Assembly: GCF_034043515.1 (NCBI RefSeq)
Contig: NZ_CP138214.1
Location: forward strand, 4,967,501 to 5,031,500
Length of the DNA: 64,000 nucleotides
Direction of reading: 5' to 3'
From: Pseudomonas sp. MUP55
GTDB lineage: Bacteria; Pseudomonadota; Gammaproteobacteria; Pseudomonadales; Pseudomonadaceae
In this document: positions 10,293 through 17,786 of the stretch, piece after piece
Position numbering within the stretch: the first letter of the stretch is position 1
Layout of the letters: every line of letters starts with the position of its first letter
Translations under genes and position numbers: made by a program
Notes under the pieces: model-generated
Database searches by the model: none
Told to the model about the DNA's origin: nothing
Seen by the model: the letters and a program-made list of their open reading frames with translations, nothing else

Positions 10293-10565
10293 ATGAACGA
10301 TGAGCTGCAACACCTGAAGAATCTCGGCAAGACGTCGGCGCAGTGGCTGCATGCGGCGGGCATCCACAGCGCGTCCGACCTACGCCGGCTGGGGGCGGTC
10401 GATGCTTACCGCGCCGTGCGCACACGCGGATTCAGAGCGTCAAAAGTGCTGCTGTATGCGATTGAAGGCGCATTGATGGACGTGCATTGGAACGACATCC
10501 CCGCGGAGCGCAAGGAGGCGTTGAATCGTCAGTTGGATGCGCTCTCGACGCGCCAGAAGATCTAG
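10293..10565 (+). CDS. TfoX C-terminal-domain-like protein
   Basis: A 90-residue protein, MNDELQHLKNLGKTSAQWLHAAGIHSASDLRRLG, matching the helix-hairpin-helix-like TfoX/Sxy C-terminal domain found alone. The N-terminal TfoX domain is absent, so it is not a full competence regulator. The start is the ATG at 10293 behind AAGGAGG with a four-base spacer; a TTG one codon earlier is less likely. It lies directly upstream of the prrF promoter, the same arrangement as the P. aeruginosa gene next to prrF. Function is unknown. Confidence 0.75.
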   Translation: MNDELQHLKNLGKTSAQWLHAAGIHSASDLRRLGAVDAYRAVRTRGFRASKVLLYAIEGALMDVHWNDIPAERKEALNRQLDALSTRQKI

Positions 10566-10613
10566 CCCTGAAGATCAGCCAAAGACTCGTGGCGAAAAAT
10601 CCGAAAACAGCGG

Positions 10614-10646
10614 TTGACTCTCAAATGAGAATCGTTATGATTATCA
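10614..10646 (+). promoter_or_regulatory. PrrF promoter with overlapping Fur box
   Basis: -35 TTGACT (10614-10619), a 16-base spacer and -10 TATGAT (10636-10641). A Fur-type operator, TGAGAATCGTTATGATTATC (from 10626), covers the spacer and -10 element. In iron-replete cells Fur would block this promoter, as known for prrF genes. Confidence 0.85.
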
Positions 10647-10647
10647 C

Positions 10648-10760
10648 AGCTGGTCGCGAGATCAGCCGATAACTGAAAGACCATTGGTTCGGACTCTCAG
10701 ATTATCTCCTCATCAGGCTAATCACGGTTATTTGACCCGGCTCTTGCCGGGTCTTTTTTT
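10648..10760 (+). ncRNA. prrF: PrrF iron-responsive small RNA
   Basis: About 113 nt. It starts near ACAGCTGGTCGCGAGATC, carries the conserved antisense core CTCCTCATCAGGCTAATCAC (10707-10726), and ends in the terminator GACCCGGC-tctt-GCCGGGTC followed by seven T (10734-10760). PrrF RNAs work with Hfq to repress mRNAs for iron-containing proteins such as sodB during iron starvation, the Pseudomonas counterpart of RyhB. Recognition rests on the core sequence, the Fur-box promoter and the position between the TfoX-like gene and the phu haem genes. P. aeruginosa has two tandem copies here; I see only one in this window. The exact 5' end is estimated from the -10 box. Confidence 0.9.
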
Positions 10761-10778
10761 GGCCCGAGAAAACTGAAC

Positions 10779-11546
10779 TCAGCGTGCGATGATCAACGGA
10801 TGACCACGCTCCGGGTGCGAGTGCACCAACACATCCAGCCCAAACACCGCCTTGAGCGGCTCGGGCTGCAGCACCTGCGCCGGCGTGTCCAGAGCATGAG
10901 GGCGTCCGTTTTCCAGCAACAGGATACGATCACAGTAACGTGCGGCCAGATTGAGGTCATGCAGGATCACCAGCACCGCAGCGCCACGATCAGCAAAGCT
11001 GCGGATTGCCTGCAAGGTCGTATGCTGATGCAACGGATCGAGCATTGACGTCGGTTCATCCAGCAACAACGTCTGCCCCGCCTCGCCCGGCCATAATTGT
11101 GCCAGGACACGGGCCAGGTGCACCCTCTGACGCTCTCCGCCCGACAAGGCCAGGTAACTGCGACCACTCAGGTGCCCGACATCCGCCGCTCGAAGCGCCG
11201 CGTGGATGATTTCCTCATCGCGTACTCGCCCGGTCTGATGCGGCAGACGTCCCATGCCTACAACTTCCTCGACACGGAAAGCGAAATCCAGGGTTGAGCT
11301 CTGAGGCAGTACCGCCAGGCGCCGGGCTCGTTGCGCTCCGCTCAGATGCTTGAGCTCTTGCTGGTCGAGCCAGACCTTGCCCTGATCAGGGGTCAGCTCG
11401 CCGCACAGCGCACTCAGCAAGGTACTTTTTCCTGCACCATTGGGCCCCAGTACGCCCAGCACTTCGCCCGGCAGCAGTTCCAGGCCGATATCCGCCAATA
11501 CGGTTTTGCCCCCGCGGCGGATCTGCAACGCTTCCACCCGCAGCAT
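10779..11546 (-). CDS. phuV: Haem ABC transporter ATP-binding protein
   Basis: ATPase of a haem importer acting at the inner membrane with PhuU and PhuT. 255 residues with Walker [15 protein letters not shown] (about 34-47), ABC signature [15 protein letters not shown] and Walker B LLLDEPTS, the usual layout for the HmuV/BtuD type. Its ATG overlaps the phuU stop by one base (TGATG), so it is co-translated. It ends 18 bases from the PrrF terminator run on the opposite strand, so the haem operon and prrF converge. The symbol hmuV is equally valid. Confidence 0.93.
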   Translation of the reverse strand: MLRVEALQIRRGGKTVLADIGLELLPGEVLGVLGPNGAGKSTLLSALCGELTPDQGKVWLDQQELKHLSGAQRARRLAVLPQSSTLDFAFRVEEVVGMGRLPHQTGRVRDEEIIHAALRAADVGHLSGRSYLALSGGERQRVHLARVLAQLWPGEAGQTLLLDEPTSMLDPLHQHTTLQAIRSFADRGAAVLVILHDLNLAARYCDRILLLENGRPHALDTPAQVLQPEPLKAVFGLDVLVHSHPERGHPLIIAR

Positions 11547-12583
11547 CAGGCGCGCCCTCGCAGCAACAGATACAGAAAAAACGGCGCGCCGATAAACGCG
11601 GTGACGATACCGATGGGCAGTTCCGCCGGCGCCAGCGCCAAGCGCGCCACGAGGTCCGCAAACAGCAGCAAGCTCGCGCCCGCCAGCACCGAAGCAGGCA
11701 ACAGCACACGGTGATCCGGCCCTGCGAGCAACCGCACCAAGTGCGGCACCACCAACCCGACAAAGCCGATCATGCCCGCCGCAGCCACCGCCGCGCCAAC
11801 GCCCAGTGCCGTACAGAACACCAGCTCACGCTTGAGCCTTTCAACATCAATGCCCAGATGGTTGGCCTCGGACTCGCCCAGCAACAGTGCATTCAAGGCC
11901 TTCGCTCGGCGCGGCAACCACAACGCCACACCCGCACTCACCAGCAGTAGCGGCCATAATCGCGAATAGCTGGCGCCATTGAGGCTGCCCAGGTTCCAGA
12001 ATGTCAGCGTGCGCAAGGTGGCGTCGTCCGCCAGGTAGGTAAACAGCCCCACCGCAGAACCGGCGAGGGCTGTCAGCGCAATGCCGGCGAGTAACATCGT
12101 CGCGACGTTGGTCTGGCCATTGCGCAGTCCCAATCGATACACCAACGCCGTGACGCCCAGCCCTCCCAGAAACGCACAAATCGACAATAGATAGGGCCCG
12201 AATGCATCCGGCAGCCCGCCAAAAAACGAGCCCCCGACGATCGCCACCGCAGCGCCCAATGCCGCGCCACTGGACACGCCCACCAAGCCAGGGTCGGCCA
12301 GCGGGTTGCGAAACAACCCCTGCATCGCCACGCCCGACAACGCGAGCACACCACCGACGGCCAGGCCCAGCAGCGTGCGCGGTAAACGGATCTGCCCCAG
12401 GATCAGTTCGGCCTGCTCGAGCCCCTGGGGCTCAATCGGCGCGCCCATTAATCGTAACGCCGCCCTGAGTGTGTCGAACAGCGGCAGGCTGACCGGCCCC
12501 AAGGCCAATGAAAGCCAGATCGCCACCAGACATAACAGCGCCAGCCCGATAAACAGGGTTTTCGGTTTAACCAGCGTCGTCAT
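11546..12583 (-). CDS. phuU: Haem ABC transporter permease (FecCD family)
   Basis: Membrane channel of the haem importer. 345 residues, very hydrophobic, with about ten transmembrane segments in the FecCD/BtuC pattern. Family motifs include [19 protein letters not shown] and [19 protein letters not shown] near the N-terminal third, and [17 protein letters not shown] near the C-terminus. The ATG overlaps the phuT stop by four bases (ATGA). It is the second gene of phuT-phuU-phuV. Confidence 0.93.
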   Translation of the reverse strand: MTTLVKPKTLFIGLALLCLVAIWLSLALGPVSLPLFDTLRAALRLMGAPIEPQGLEQAELILGQIRLPRTLLGLAVGGVLALSGVAMQGLFRNPLADPGLVGVSSGAALGAAVAIVGGSFFGGLPDAFGPYLLSICAFLGGLGVTALVYRLGLRNGQTNVATMLLAGIALTALAGSAVGLFTYLADDATLRTLTFWNLGSLNGASYSRLWPLLLVSAGVALWLPRRAKALNALLLGESEANHLGIDVERLKRELVFCTALGVGAAVAAAGMIGFVGLVVPHLVRLLAGPDHRVLLPASVLAGASLLLFADLVARLALAPAELPIGIVTAFIGAPFFLYLLLRGRA

Positions 12584-13458
12584 GGGGCGGGTTCAGCCTG
12601 GGCTGGATAAAACACCGCGGATAACTGCGCCAGGCTTTGCGGCAAGCGAGGTCCGAGCCCGCCCACCAGCAGCGTCGGGTCCAATTCGATCACCCGCCCG
12701 TGTTTGGCCGCTGGGGTGGAAGCAAGGATTGGGTTTTCCTTGAACAGTGCCGCACGGGCCGCTTCACCGCTCAGCGCTCGATCAGCAAATACCAGCACTT
12801 GAGGACTCAACCCGGCCAGCGACTCCACCGAGAACGGCTTGTAACCCGTGTGGGTCGCCAGGTTCTGCCCGCCGGCCTGCTGCACTATCCAATCGGCGGC
12901 GGTGTCTCTGCCGGCGATCAGCGGCTTGCCCCCCGCGTGCCCGAGCAACAGCAACACACCGGGCGCCTTTTGCGTCAACCGGGCCTTGGCCACCGTGGCT
13001 TTCTGCTGATTCAGCGCCTGCTCATACTCGCTAAACAGTTCGCTGGCCCTGGCTTCGCTGCCCAGCAGCTTGCCCAGGCGCAACAGATTGGTTTTCAGGC
13101 TGGGTAAATCCGGCTGCGCCGAGAACATCTCCACCTGCACCCCGGCGCCGCGGATTTGCGCCAGCACCGGCGGTGGGCCCATCTCTTCGGTACCCACCAG
13201 CACCTGCGGGCGCAGGCTGAGAATGCCTTCGGCCGACAACTGGCGCTGATAACCGATACTGGGCAATGCCTTGAGTGACGCCGGATGCTGGCTGGTGGTG
13301 TCCACGCCGACCAGCTTCGACTCCCCTCCCAATGCCGTCACCCATTCCGATAACGCCCCACCGGCGCTGGCCCAGCGTTGCGGCAGTTCCAGGGCTTGGG
13401 CCGCGTGGTTCACCAGCAGTCCGGCAACAAGCGCAATAACGCTGGCACTCAGGCGCAT
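12580..13458 (-). CDS. phuT: Periplasmic haem-binding protein of the ABC importer
   Basis: Receives haem in the periplasm and delivers it to PhuUV. I start it at MRLSASVIALVAGLLVNHAAQA (292 aa), behind AAGGAAA; this gives a clean Sec signal peptide cleaved near AQALE. The longer open frame to 13596 adds a cysteine-rich untranslated stretch. The class III binding-protein fold is present, with the tyrosine in SIGYQRQLSAEG at the place of the known haem-ligand tyrosine of ShuT/PhuT. It is first gene of the three-gene unit and is preceded by a promoter overlapped by a Fur-like box. The receptor gene phuR and the cytoplasmic phuS are not next to it. Confidence 0.92.
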   Translation of the reverse strand: MRLSASVIALVAGLLVNHAAQALELPQRWASAGGALSEWVTALGGESKLVGVDTTSQHPASLKALPSIGYQRQLSAEGILSLRPQVLVGTEEMGPPPVLAQIRGAGVQVEMFSAQPDLPSLKTNLLRLGKLLGSEARASELFSEYEQALNQQKATVAKARLTQKAPGVLLLLGHAGGKPLIAGRDTAADWIVQQAGGQNLATHTGYKPFSVESLAGLSPQVLVFADRALSGEAARAALFKENPILASTPAAKHGRVIELDPTLLVGGLGPRLPQSLAQLSAVFYPAQAEPAP

Positions 13459-13565
13459 AACAGGGTTTCCTTCCAGGGCAGTGCCGCTCAAGTACTCATT
13501 AATGTGACAGATAAATCTTACCTGGCATCGTATAGAGCACCCGTTCAGCTGACGGGCGAAGCAGG

Positions 13566-13596
13566 CATTTGATAATTGTTTGCATTTGCACGTCAA
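13566..13596 (-). promoter_or_regulatory. Fur-like box and promoter of phuT, in the divergent gap with the Rieske gene
   Basis: Read on the minus strand: TTGACG (13591-13596), 16 bases, TATCAA (13569-13574). Overlapping it is a partly symmetric A/T-rich site (13566-13588) with one perfect Fur half, ATTATCA, and a degenerate other half, TGCAAAC. This suggests Fur repression of phuTUV. The site lies only 26-48 bases upstream of the Rieske-protein ATG, so it could affect that gene too. Confidence 0.6.
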
Positions 13597-13613
13597 GGCA
13601 CTTAAGGACTGAT

Positions 13614-13931
13614 ATGAAGTTTCTCTGCCCCTCCGCGGCCCTTGCGCCCGACAGCAGCCTCGGTTTTGATATCGACGGCTGCAAACTGTTGGCTGTGCGG
13701 CGCGCTGGCGTTGCCTACTTCTACATCAACCGCTGCCCCCATCGCGGCATTGCGCTGGAATGGCAACCGGACAGCTTCCTCGACTCCAGCGCCAGCCTGA
13801 TTCAATGCGCCACCCATGGCGCGCTGTTCCTGATCGAAAGCGGCGAATGCATCGCCGGCCCCTGCGCAGGCCAAAGCCTCACCGCCCTGCCCGGCCGCGA
13901 AGACGAACAAGGCCTCTGGGTCGAACTCTAG
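13614..13931 (+). CDS. Rieske-type [2Fe-2S] small protein
   Basis: A 105-residue stand-alone Rieske domain. The cluster ligands are visible as C-P-H-R-G ([12 protein letters not shown]) and C-A-T-H-G ([10 protein letters not shown]), the standard CxH...CxxH spacing. There is no oxygenase catalytic domain, signal peptide or membrane helix, so it is probably a cytoplasmic electron carrier; the redox partner is unknown. The start [15 protein letters not shown] at ATG 13614 is preferred over the upstream frame. It is divergent from phuT. Its TAG stop falls in a CTAG that is also the sfsA stop on the other strand. Confidence 0.85.
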   Translation: MKFLCPSAALAPDSSLGFDIDGCKLLAVRRAGVAYFYINRCPHRGIALEWQPDSFLDSSASLIQCATHGALFLIESGECIAGPCAGQSLTALPGREDEQGLWVEL

Positions 13932-14641
13932 TTGCCCAACAGCACCTTCAAGGCACGCTCGACGTAGATTTCTTCAGGCGTGACCCGCACACCGTACGCC
14001 AACACCTCGACACCCGCCGCCTTGGCCTCGCGTAAGGCAGCGGCATAACCCGCGTCGATCTCCACCGCCGGACGCACCGCATCGATCCCCGACAAGTTGA
14101 CGCAATACAACTGCACCGCCCGAACGCCTTCACGTACCAGGTGTGCCAACTCCCGCAGGTGCTTGGCGCCACGCTGGGTCACTGCATCGGGAAACGCCGC
14201 CACAGAGGTGCCGTCAAAGCCCAAGGTGACACTTTTGACTTCGACGTACGCCGCGCCGTGCGGGTAATCCAGGCGGAAGTCGATCCGACTGTTTTCCTGG
14301 CCGTATGGCACTTCGCGTTTCAGCGCGGTAAAGCCGTTGAGCTCAGTGATCACCCCGGCGCGCAATGCCTCCTCGACCAATTGGTTGGCGCGTGCCGTGT
14401 TGACGCACGCCAGCCGACCCTGGGGCGTTTCGGCAATTTCCCAGGTGCCCGGCAATTTACGCTTGGGGTCGGTGGAGCGGCTGAACCACACCTGTCCACC
14501 CTCCACCATGCAATTGAGCATCGAACCGGTGTTCGGGCAGTGAATGGTGAGCAACTCGCCGGTAACGGTTTCGATATCGGTGAGAAAGCGCTTGTAGCGG
14601 CGGATTAGCCGACCTTCTTCAAGGGGAGGATGAAAACGCAT
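13928..14641 (-). CDS. sfsA: Sugar fermentation stimulation protein A homologue
   Basis: 237 residues, the normal SfsA length. Typical motifs are [19 protein letters not shown] at the N-terminus (OB-fold-like), [10 protein letters not shown], and a nuclease-like core with [19 protein letters not shown]. The protein binds DNA and/or has nuclease-fold residues; its physiological role is poorly defined. Its ATG overlaps the stop of the upstream aminotransferase by one base (TGATG), so the two are co-translated. The stop is convergent and overlaps the Rieske gene by four bases. Confidence 0.93.
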   Translation of the reverse strand: MRFHPPLEEGRLIRRYKRFLTDIETVTGELLTIHCPNTGSMLNCMVEGGQVWFSRSTDPKRKLPGTWEIAETPQGRLACVNTARANQLVEEALRAGVITELNGFTALKREVPYGQENSRIDFRLDYPHGAAYVEVKSVTLGFDGTSVAAFPDAVTQRGAKHLRELAHLVREGVRAVQLYCVNLSGIDAVRPAVEIDAGYAAALREAKAAGVEVLAYGVRVTPEEIYVERALKVLLGN

Positions 14642-15813
14642 CAGCCTTGCCAGCTCCGCAAGCCACGGGCAATTCGTTCCACCGCTTCTTGTAGCCGATC
14701 AAGGTTTTGCGTGTAGGCAAAACGTACGTGATGACCCGCCTGATGACGTCCGAAATCCAGCCCCGGGGTAAAGGCTACATGCTCGGTTTCCAGGAAATGG
14801 CGGCAGAATGCGAAGGCATCACCGCCAAATGCGCTGATATCCGCATAAAGATAGAACGCCCCTTCAGGCTCCACGGCGATGCCAAACCCCAATTCACGCA
14901 GAGCTGGCAGCAGGAAGTCACGGCGCCGGCCAAATTCGGCGCGGCGCTCTTCCAGAATGCTCAGGGTTTGCGGGGCAAAACAGGCCAAAGCGGCGTATTG
15001 GGCCATGCTCGGCGCGCTGATGTAGAGGTTTTGCGCCAGCTTCTCCAAATCACCGACCGCTGCAAGGGGCGCCACCAGCCAGCCCAGGCGCCAGCCGGTC
15101 ATGCCGAAATACTTCGAAAAACTATTCAGAACAAATGCATCGTCGTCGACCTCCAGCACGCTGGCGGCGTCGGTGCCGTAGGTCAACCCGTGATAGATCT
15201 CGTCAACCACCAGGTGACCATCGCGCGCCTTGATGGCATTCGACAGCCCGCCCAATTCGTCCCGGGTGAGGATCGTCCCGGTAGGGTTGGCCGGGGACGC
15301 AACCAGCGCGCCGACGCTGTCTTGATTCCAGTGTTGAGCCACCAGGTCGGCGGTCAATTGGTAGCGCTGCTGCGGGCCAACCGGCACCAACTGCGCCGCG
15401 CCCTCGACCAAACGCAGGAAATGCCGGTTGCAGGGGTAGCCTGGATCCGCCAGCAGCCAGTGCTTGCCCGGATCCACCAGCAGGCTACTGGTCAACAGCA
15501 ACGCGCCGGAGCCACCGGGCGTGACCAGAATGCGCTGCGGATCGACGTTCAACCCGTAGCGTTGCTGGTAGAAACCGCTGATCGCTTCGCGCAATTCGGG
15601 CAGCCCGCGGGCGGCGGTGTAGCGGGTCTTGCCGTTGGCCAACGCGGCCTGGCCAGCCTGGATAATCGGTTCGGCGGTGGTGAAATCCGGCTCGCCGATT
15701 TCCAGATGGATCACGTCGTGCCCCGCTGACTGCAGCTCATTGGCCCGCGCCAGCAACGCCATGACATGAAAAGGTTCGATGGCGCGACTGCGCGCACTGT
15801 AGGGCTGAGCCAT
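14641..15813 (-). CDS. PLP-dependent aminotransferase, class I/II
   Basis: 390 residues of the fold-type I aspartate aminotransferase family. It contains the substrate/PLP regions [20 protein letters not shown] and [10 protein letters not shown]. The PLP-lysine lies in [16 protein letters not shown] and the C-terminal carboxylate-binding arginine in HHVRFAYTQ. The substrate cannot be told from sequence; it is not one of the well-marked AspC or AlaA forms. ATG start behind AAGGAAGG. It is first gene of a pair with sfsA and divergent from dksA. About 320 bases upstream (15814-16131) I see no gene; that gap presumably holds the two divergent promoters. Confidence 0.88.
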   Translation of the reverse strand: MAQPYSARSRAIEPFHVMALLARANELQSAGHDVIHLEIGEPDFTTAEPIIQAGQAALANGKTRYTAARGLPELREAISGFYQQRYGLNVDPQRILVTPGGSGALLLTSSLLVDPGKHWLLADPGYPCNRHFLRLVEGAAQLVPVGPQQRYQLTADLVAQHWNQDSVGALVASPANPTGTILTRDELGGLSNAIKARDGHLVVDEIYHGLTYGTDAASVLEVDDDAFVLNSFSKYFGMTGWRLGWLVAPLAAVGDLEKLAQNLYISAPSMAQYAALACFAPQTLSILEERRAEFGRRRDFLLPALRELGFGIAVEPEGAFYLYADISAFGGDAFAFCRHFLETEHVAFTPGLDFGRHQAGHHVRFAYTQNLDRLQEAVERIARGLRSWQG

Positions 15814-16131
15814 TAGCCTTCCTTAGACGGTGAGGACAAACCTGGATTCTACCGAACCCTCGCATTAAAACATGCTCTATTGCCTATCCGGCCCACTTTA
15901 CGGGCCGGGCAAGCGCCGGCAAAACGACTAAAATCAACATTCGAGACACCACATAGCCAGCCGCGACGGGGCCCTGCAGTTTGCAACCCCGGCGCGACAG
16001 GCTCGACAACCGGGAGTGGCGCACCCCGAATCTATCTGGTAAGTTCGCCCGCTTGCAGCCGCAGGGCCGGCAGGTGTCGGTGACGTTGCAATCCTGCGCA
16101 ATGGATTAGAAGAGTGAGAGGCGGTCTATTC

Positions 16132-16575
16132 ATGTCCACCCAAGCAAAGCAACAGCAGACTCAAGGCCTCGGCGGCTTCGAACCCTATGTGGAAAAAAAG
16201 GGCGAGGAGTACATGGGCGAGCCCATGCGCGAGCACTTCACCAAAATCCTGAACAAGTGGAAACAGGATTTGATGCAGGAGGTCGACCGCACGGTTGACC
16301 ATATGAAGGACGAAGCAGCCAACTTCCCTGACCCGGCCGACCGTGCCAGCCAGGAAGAAGAGTTTGCCCTCGAACTGCGCGCCCGCGACCGCGAGCGCAA
16401 GTTGATCAAGAAGATCGACAAGACCCTGCAACTGATCAAAGACGAAGAATACGGCTGGTGCGAATCCTGCGGTGTCGAGATCGGTATTCGTCGCCTGGAA
16501 GCCCGCCCCACCGCGGACCTCTGTGTAGACTGCAAGACCTTGGCTGAAATCAAGGAAAAACAGGTCGGCAAGTAA
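16132..16575 (+). CDS. dksA: RNA polymerase-binding transcription factor DksA
   Basis: Binds the secondary channel of RNA polymerase and, with ppGpp, adjusts rRNA and amino-acid promoters in the stringent response. 147 residues from MSTQAKQQQ; an upstream in-frame GTG (16114) would add six residues and is less likely. The coiled-coil (about 30-105) carries the acidic tip region DPADRASQEEE. The C-terminal zinc finger is complete: CESC and CVDC separated by about 17 residues, so this is the zinc-binding DksA rather than the cysteine-poor DksA2. A terminator follows immediately. Confidence 0.97.
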   Translation: MSTQAKQQQTQGLGGFEPYVEKKGEEYMGEPMREHFTKILNKWKQDLMQEVDRTVDHMKDEAANFPDPADRASQEEEFALELRARDRERKLIKKIDKTLQLIKDEEYGWCESCGVEIGIRRLEARPTADLCVDCKTLAEIKEKQVGK

Positions 16576-16593
16576 TAGCCGCCGAGCTGAACG

Positions 16594-16622
16594 AATGGGG
16601 CGTGCGAACGCCCCATTTTTGT
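16594..16622 (+). terminator. dksA terminator
   Basis: Perfect stem AATGGGGCGT / ACGCCCCATT with GCGA loop, followed by TTTTTG, 18 bases after the dksA stop. Confidence 0.88.
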
Positions 16623-16659
16623 TGCTGGCGTTTACCGATTTTCCAGTAGTATCCGGCCC

Positions 16660-17547
16660 ATGACTGCCTCTACCTATATCGGGCGCTTCGCCCCCACGCC
16701 CAGCGGCCATCTGCACTTCGGCTCCCTGGTCGCCGCCCTCGCTTCCTACCTCGACGCCCGCGCCAATCAAGGCCGCTGGCTGATGCGCATGGAAGACCTC
16801 GACCCCCCCCGTGAAGAACCCGGCGCCCAGGCGGCAATCCTGCATGCCCTGGAAAGCTACGGGTTTGAATGGGATGGCGAACTGGTTCGCCAGAGCGAGC
16901 GACACGACGCCTACGCCAAGGTATTGAACGACCTGTTCAACCACGGCCTGGCCTACGCCTGCACCTGCTCGCGCAAACAGCTGGAACCCTACAACGGGAT
17001 TTACCCCGGGCTGTGTCGCAATGCCGGTCACGAGCAGCAGGATGCCGCCATCCGTCTGCGCGTGCCCGAGCTTGAATACCATTTTACCGACCGTGTTCAG
17101 GGCCAATTCAGACAGCACCTGGGGCGCGATTCAGGCGACTTCATCATCCGCCGCCGCGATGGCCTGTACGCCTATCAATTGGCCGTGGTCGTGGATGACG
17201 CCTGGCAAGGCGTTACCGACATCGTGCGCGGCGCCGACCTGCTCGACTCCACGCCCCGCCAGCTCTACCTGCAGGAATTACTCGGCCTGCGCCAGCCGCG
17301 CTACCTGCATGTGCCGCTGATCGTCCAGCCGGACGGTCACAAACTGGGCAAGTCGTACCGTTCGCCACCGCTGACGGCGGACCAGGCCACACCGTTATTG
17401 CTCAGAGCGCTGCGCGCCCTCGGCCAGCCCGCCGGGGACGAGCTGCTTTACGCAAGCCCCAGGGAACTGCTGGATTGGGGCATCCAGCAGTGGGATGCCA
17501 CACTGATCCCTCGCACACTCACGCTGGCCGAAGCGCAATTGAACTGA
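16660..17547 (+). CDS. gluQ: Glutamyl-queuosine tRNA(Asp) synthetase
   Basis: A paralogue of the GluRS catalytic core that attaches glutamate to queuosine in tRNA-Asp. 295 residues, lacking the C-terminal anticodon-binding domain of GltX. It contains GRFAPTPSGHLHFGSLVAAL (HIGH-type motif) and LGKSYRS in place of KMSKS. It also has the Zn-site cysteines of the YadB family (CTCSRKQLEPYNGIYPGLCR). Placement just after dksA is the classic dksA-gluQ arrangement; here a terminator intervenes, so expression probably needs read-through or an own promoter in the 84-base gap. Confidence 0.95.
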   Translation: MTASTYIGRFAPTPSGHLHFGSLVAALASYLDARANQGRWLMRMEDLDPPREEPGAQAAILHALESYGFEWDGELVRQSERHDAYAKVLNDLFNHGLAYACTCSRKQLEPYNGIYPGLCRNAGHEQQDAAIRLRVPELEYHFTDRVQGQFRQHLGRDSGDFIIRRRDGLYAYQLAVVVDDAWQGVTDIVRGADLLDSTPRQLYLQELLGLRQPRYLHVPLIVQPDGHKLGKSYRSPPLTADQATPLLLRALRALGQPAGDELLYASPRELLDWGIQQWDATLIPRTLTLAEAQLN

Positions 17548-17609
17548 AGGCGCTTGCAGCTTGCCAGCCATCCGTTACCATCGCCGCAATTCTTCAATCA
17601 GAGGCCAAC

Positions 17610-17786
17610 ATGTACATCTATCGATTGGTCCTGCTGCTGGTCGTCGGGATCTACCTGTTTTCCCCCGCCATCATGGATTGGTGGATCGATGCCACAGGCG
17701 CCTGGTACCGCCCTTACCTGCTCTGGCTGATCCTGATCGTCGTGACTTTCATCCTGCAGAGCCAAAAAGATGCCGATGAGCTTTAG
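17610..17786 (+). CDS. cbrX: CbrX-like small membrane protein overlapping cbrA
   Basis: A 58-residue protein MYIYRLVLLLVVGIYLFSP...DADEL with two hydrophobic segments (about 4-22 and 35-52). It sits immediately before cbrA, and its last 17 bases overlap the cbrA start. That suggests translational coupling of the histidine kinase to this small ORF. I recall the name cbrX for this gene in P. putida; the symbol is given on that basis. Start chosen at the ATG at 17610; the longer frame from 17475 runs antiparallel to no known protein and overlaps gluQ. Confidence 0.8.
   Translation: MYIYRLVLLLVVGIYLFSPAIMDWWIDATGAWYRPYLLWLILIVVTFILQSQKDADEL

Noticed and set aside
15814..16131. A hidden gene or riboswitch between the aminotransferase and dksA
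   Set aside because: Only short frames and weak GC-rich inverted repeats; no ribosome site or known riboswitch core.
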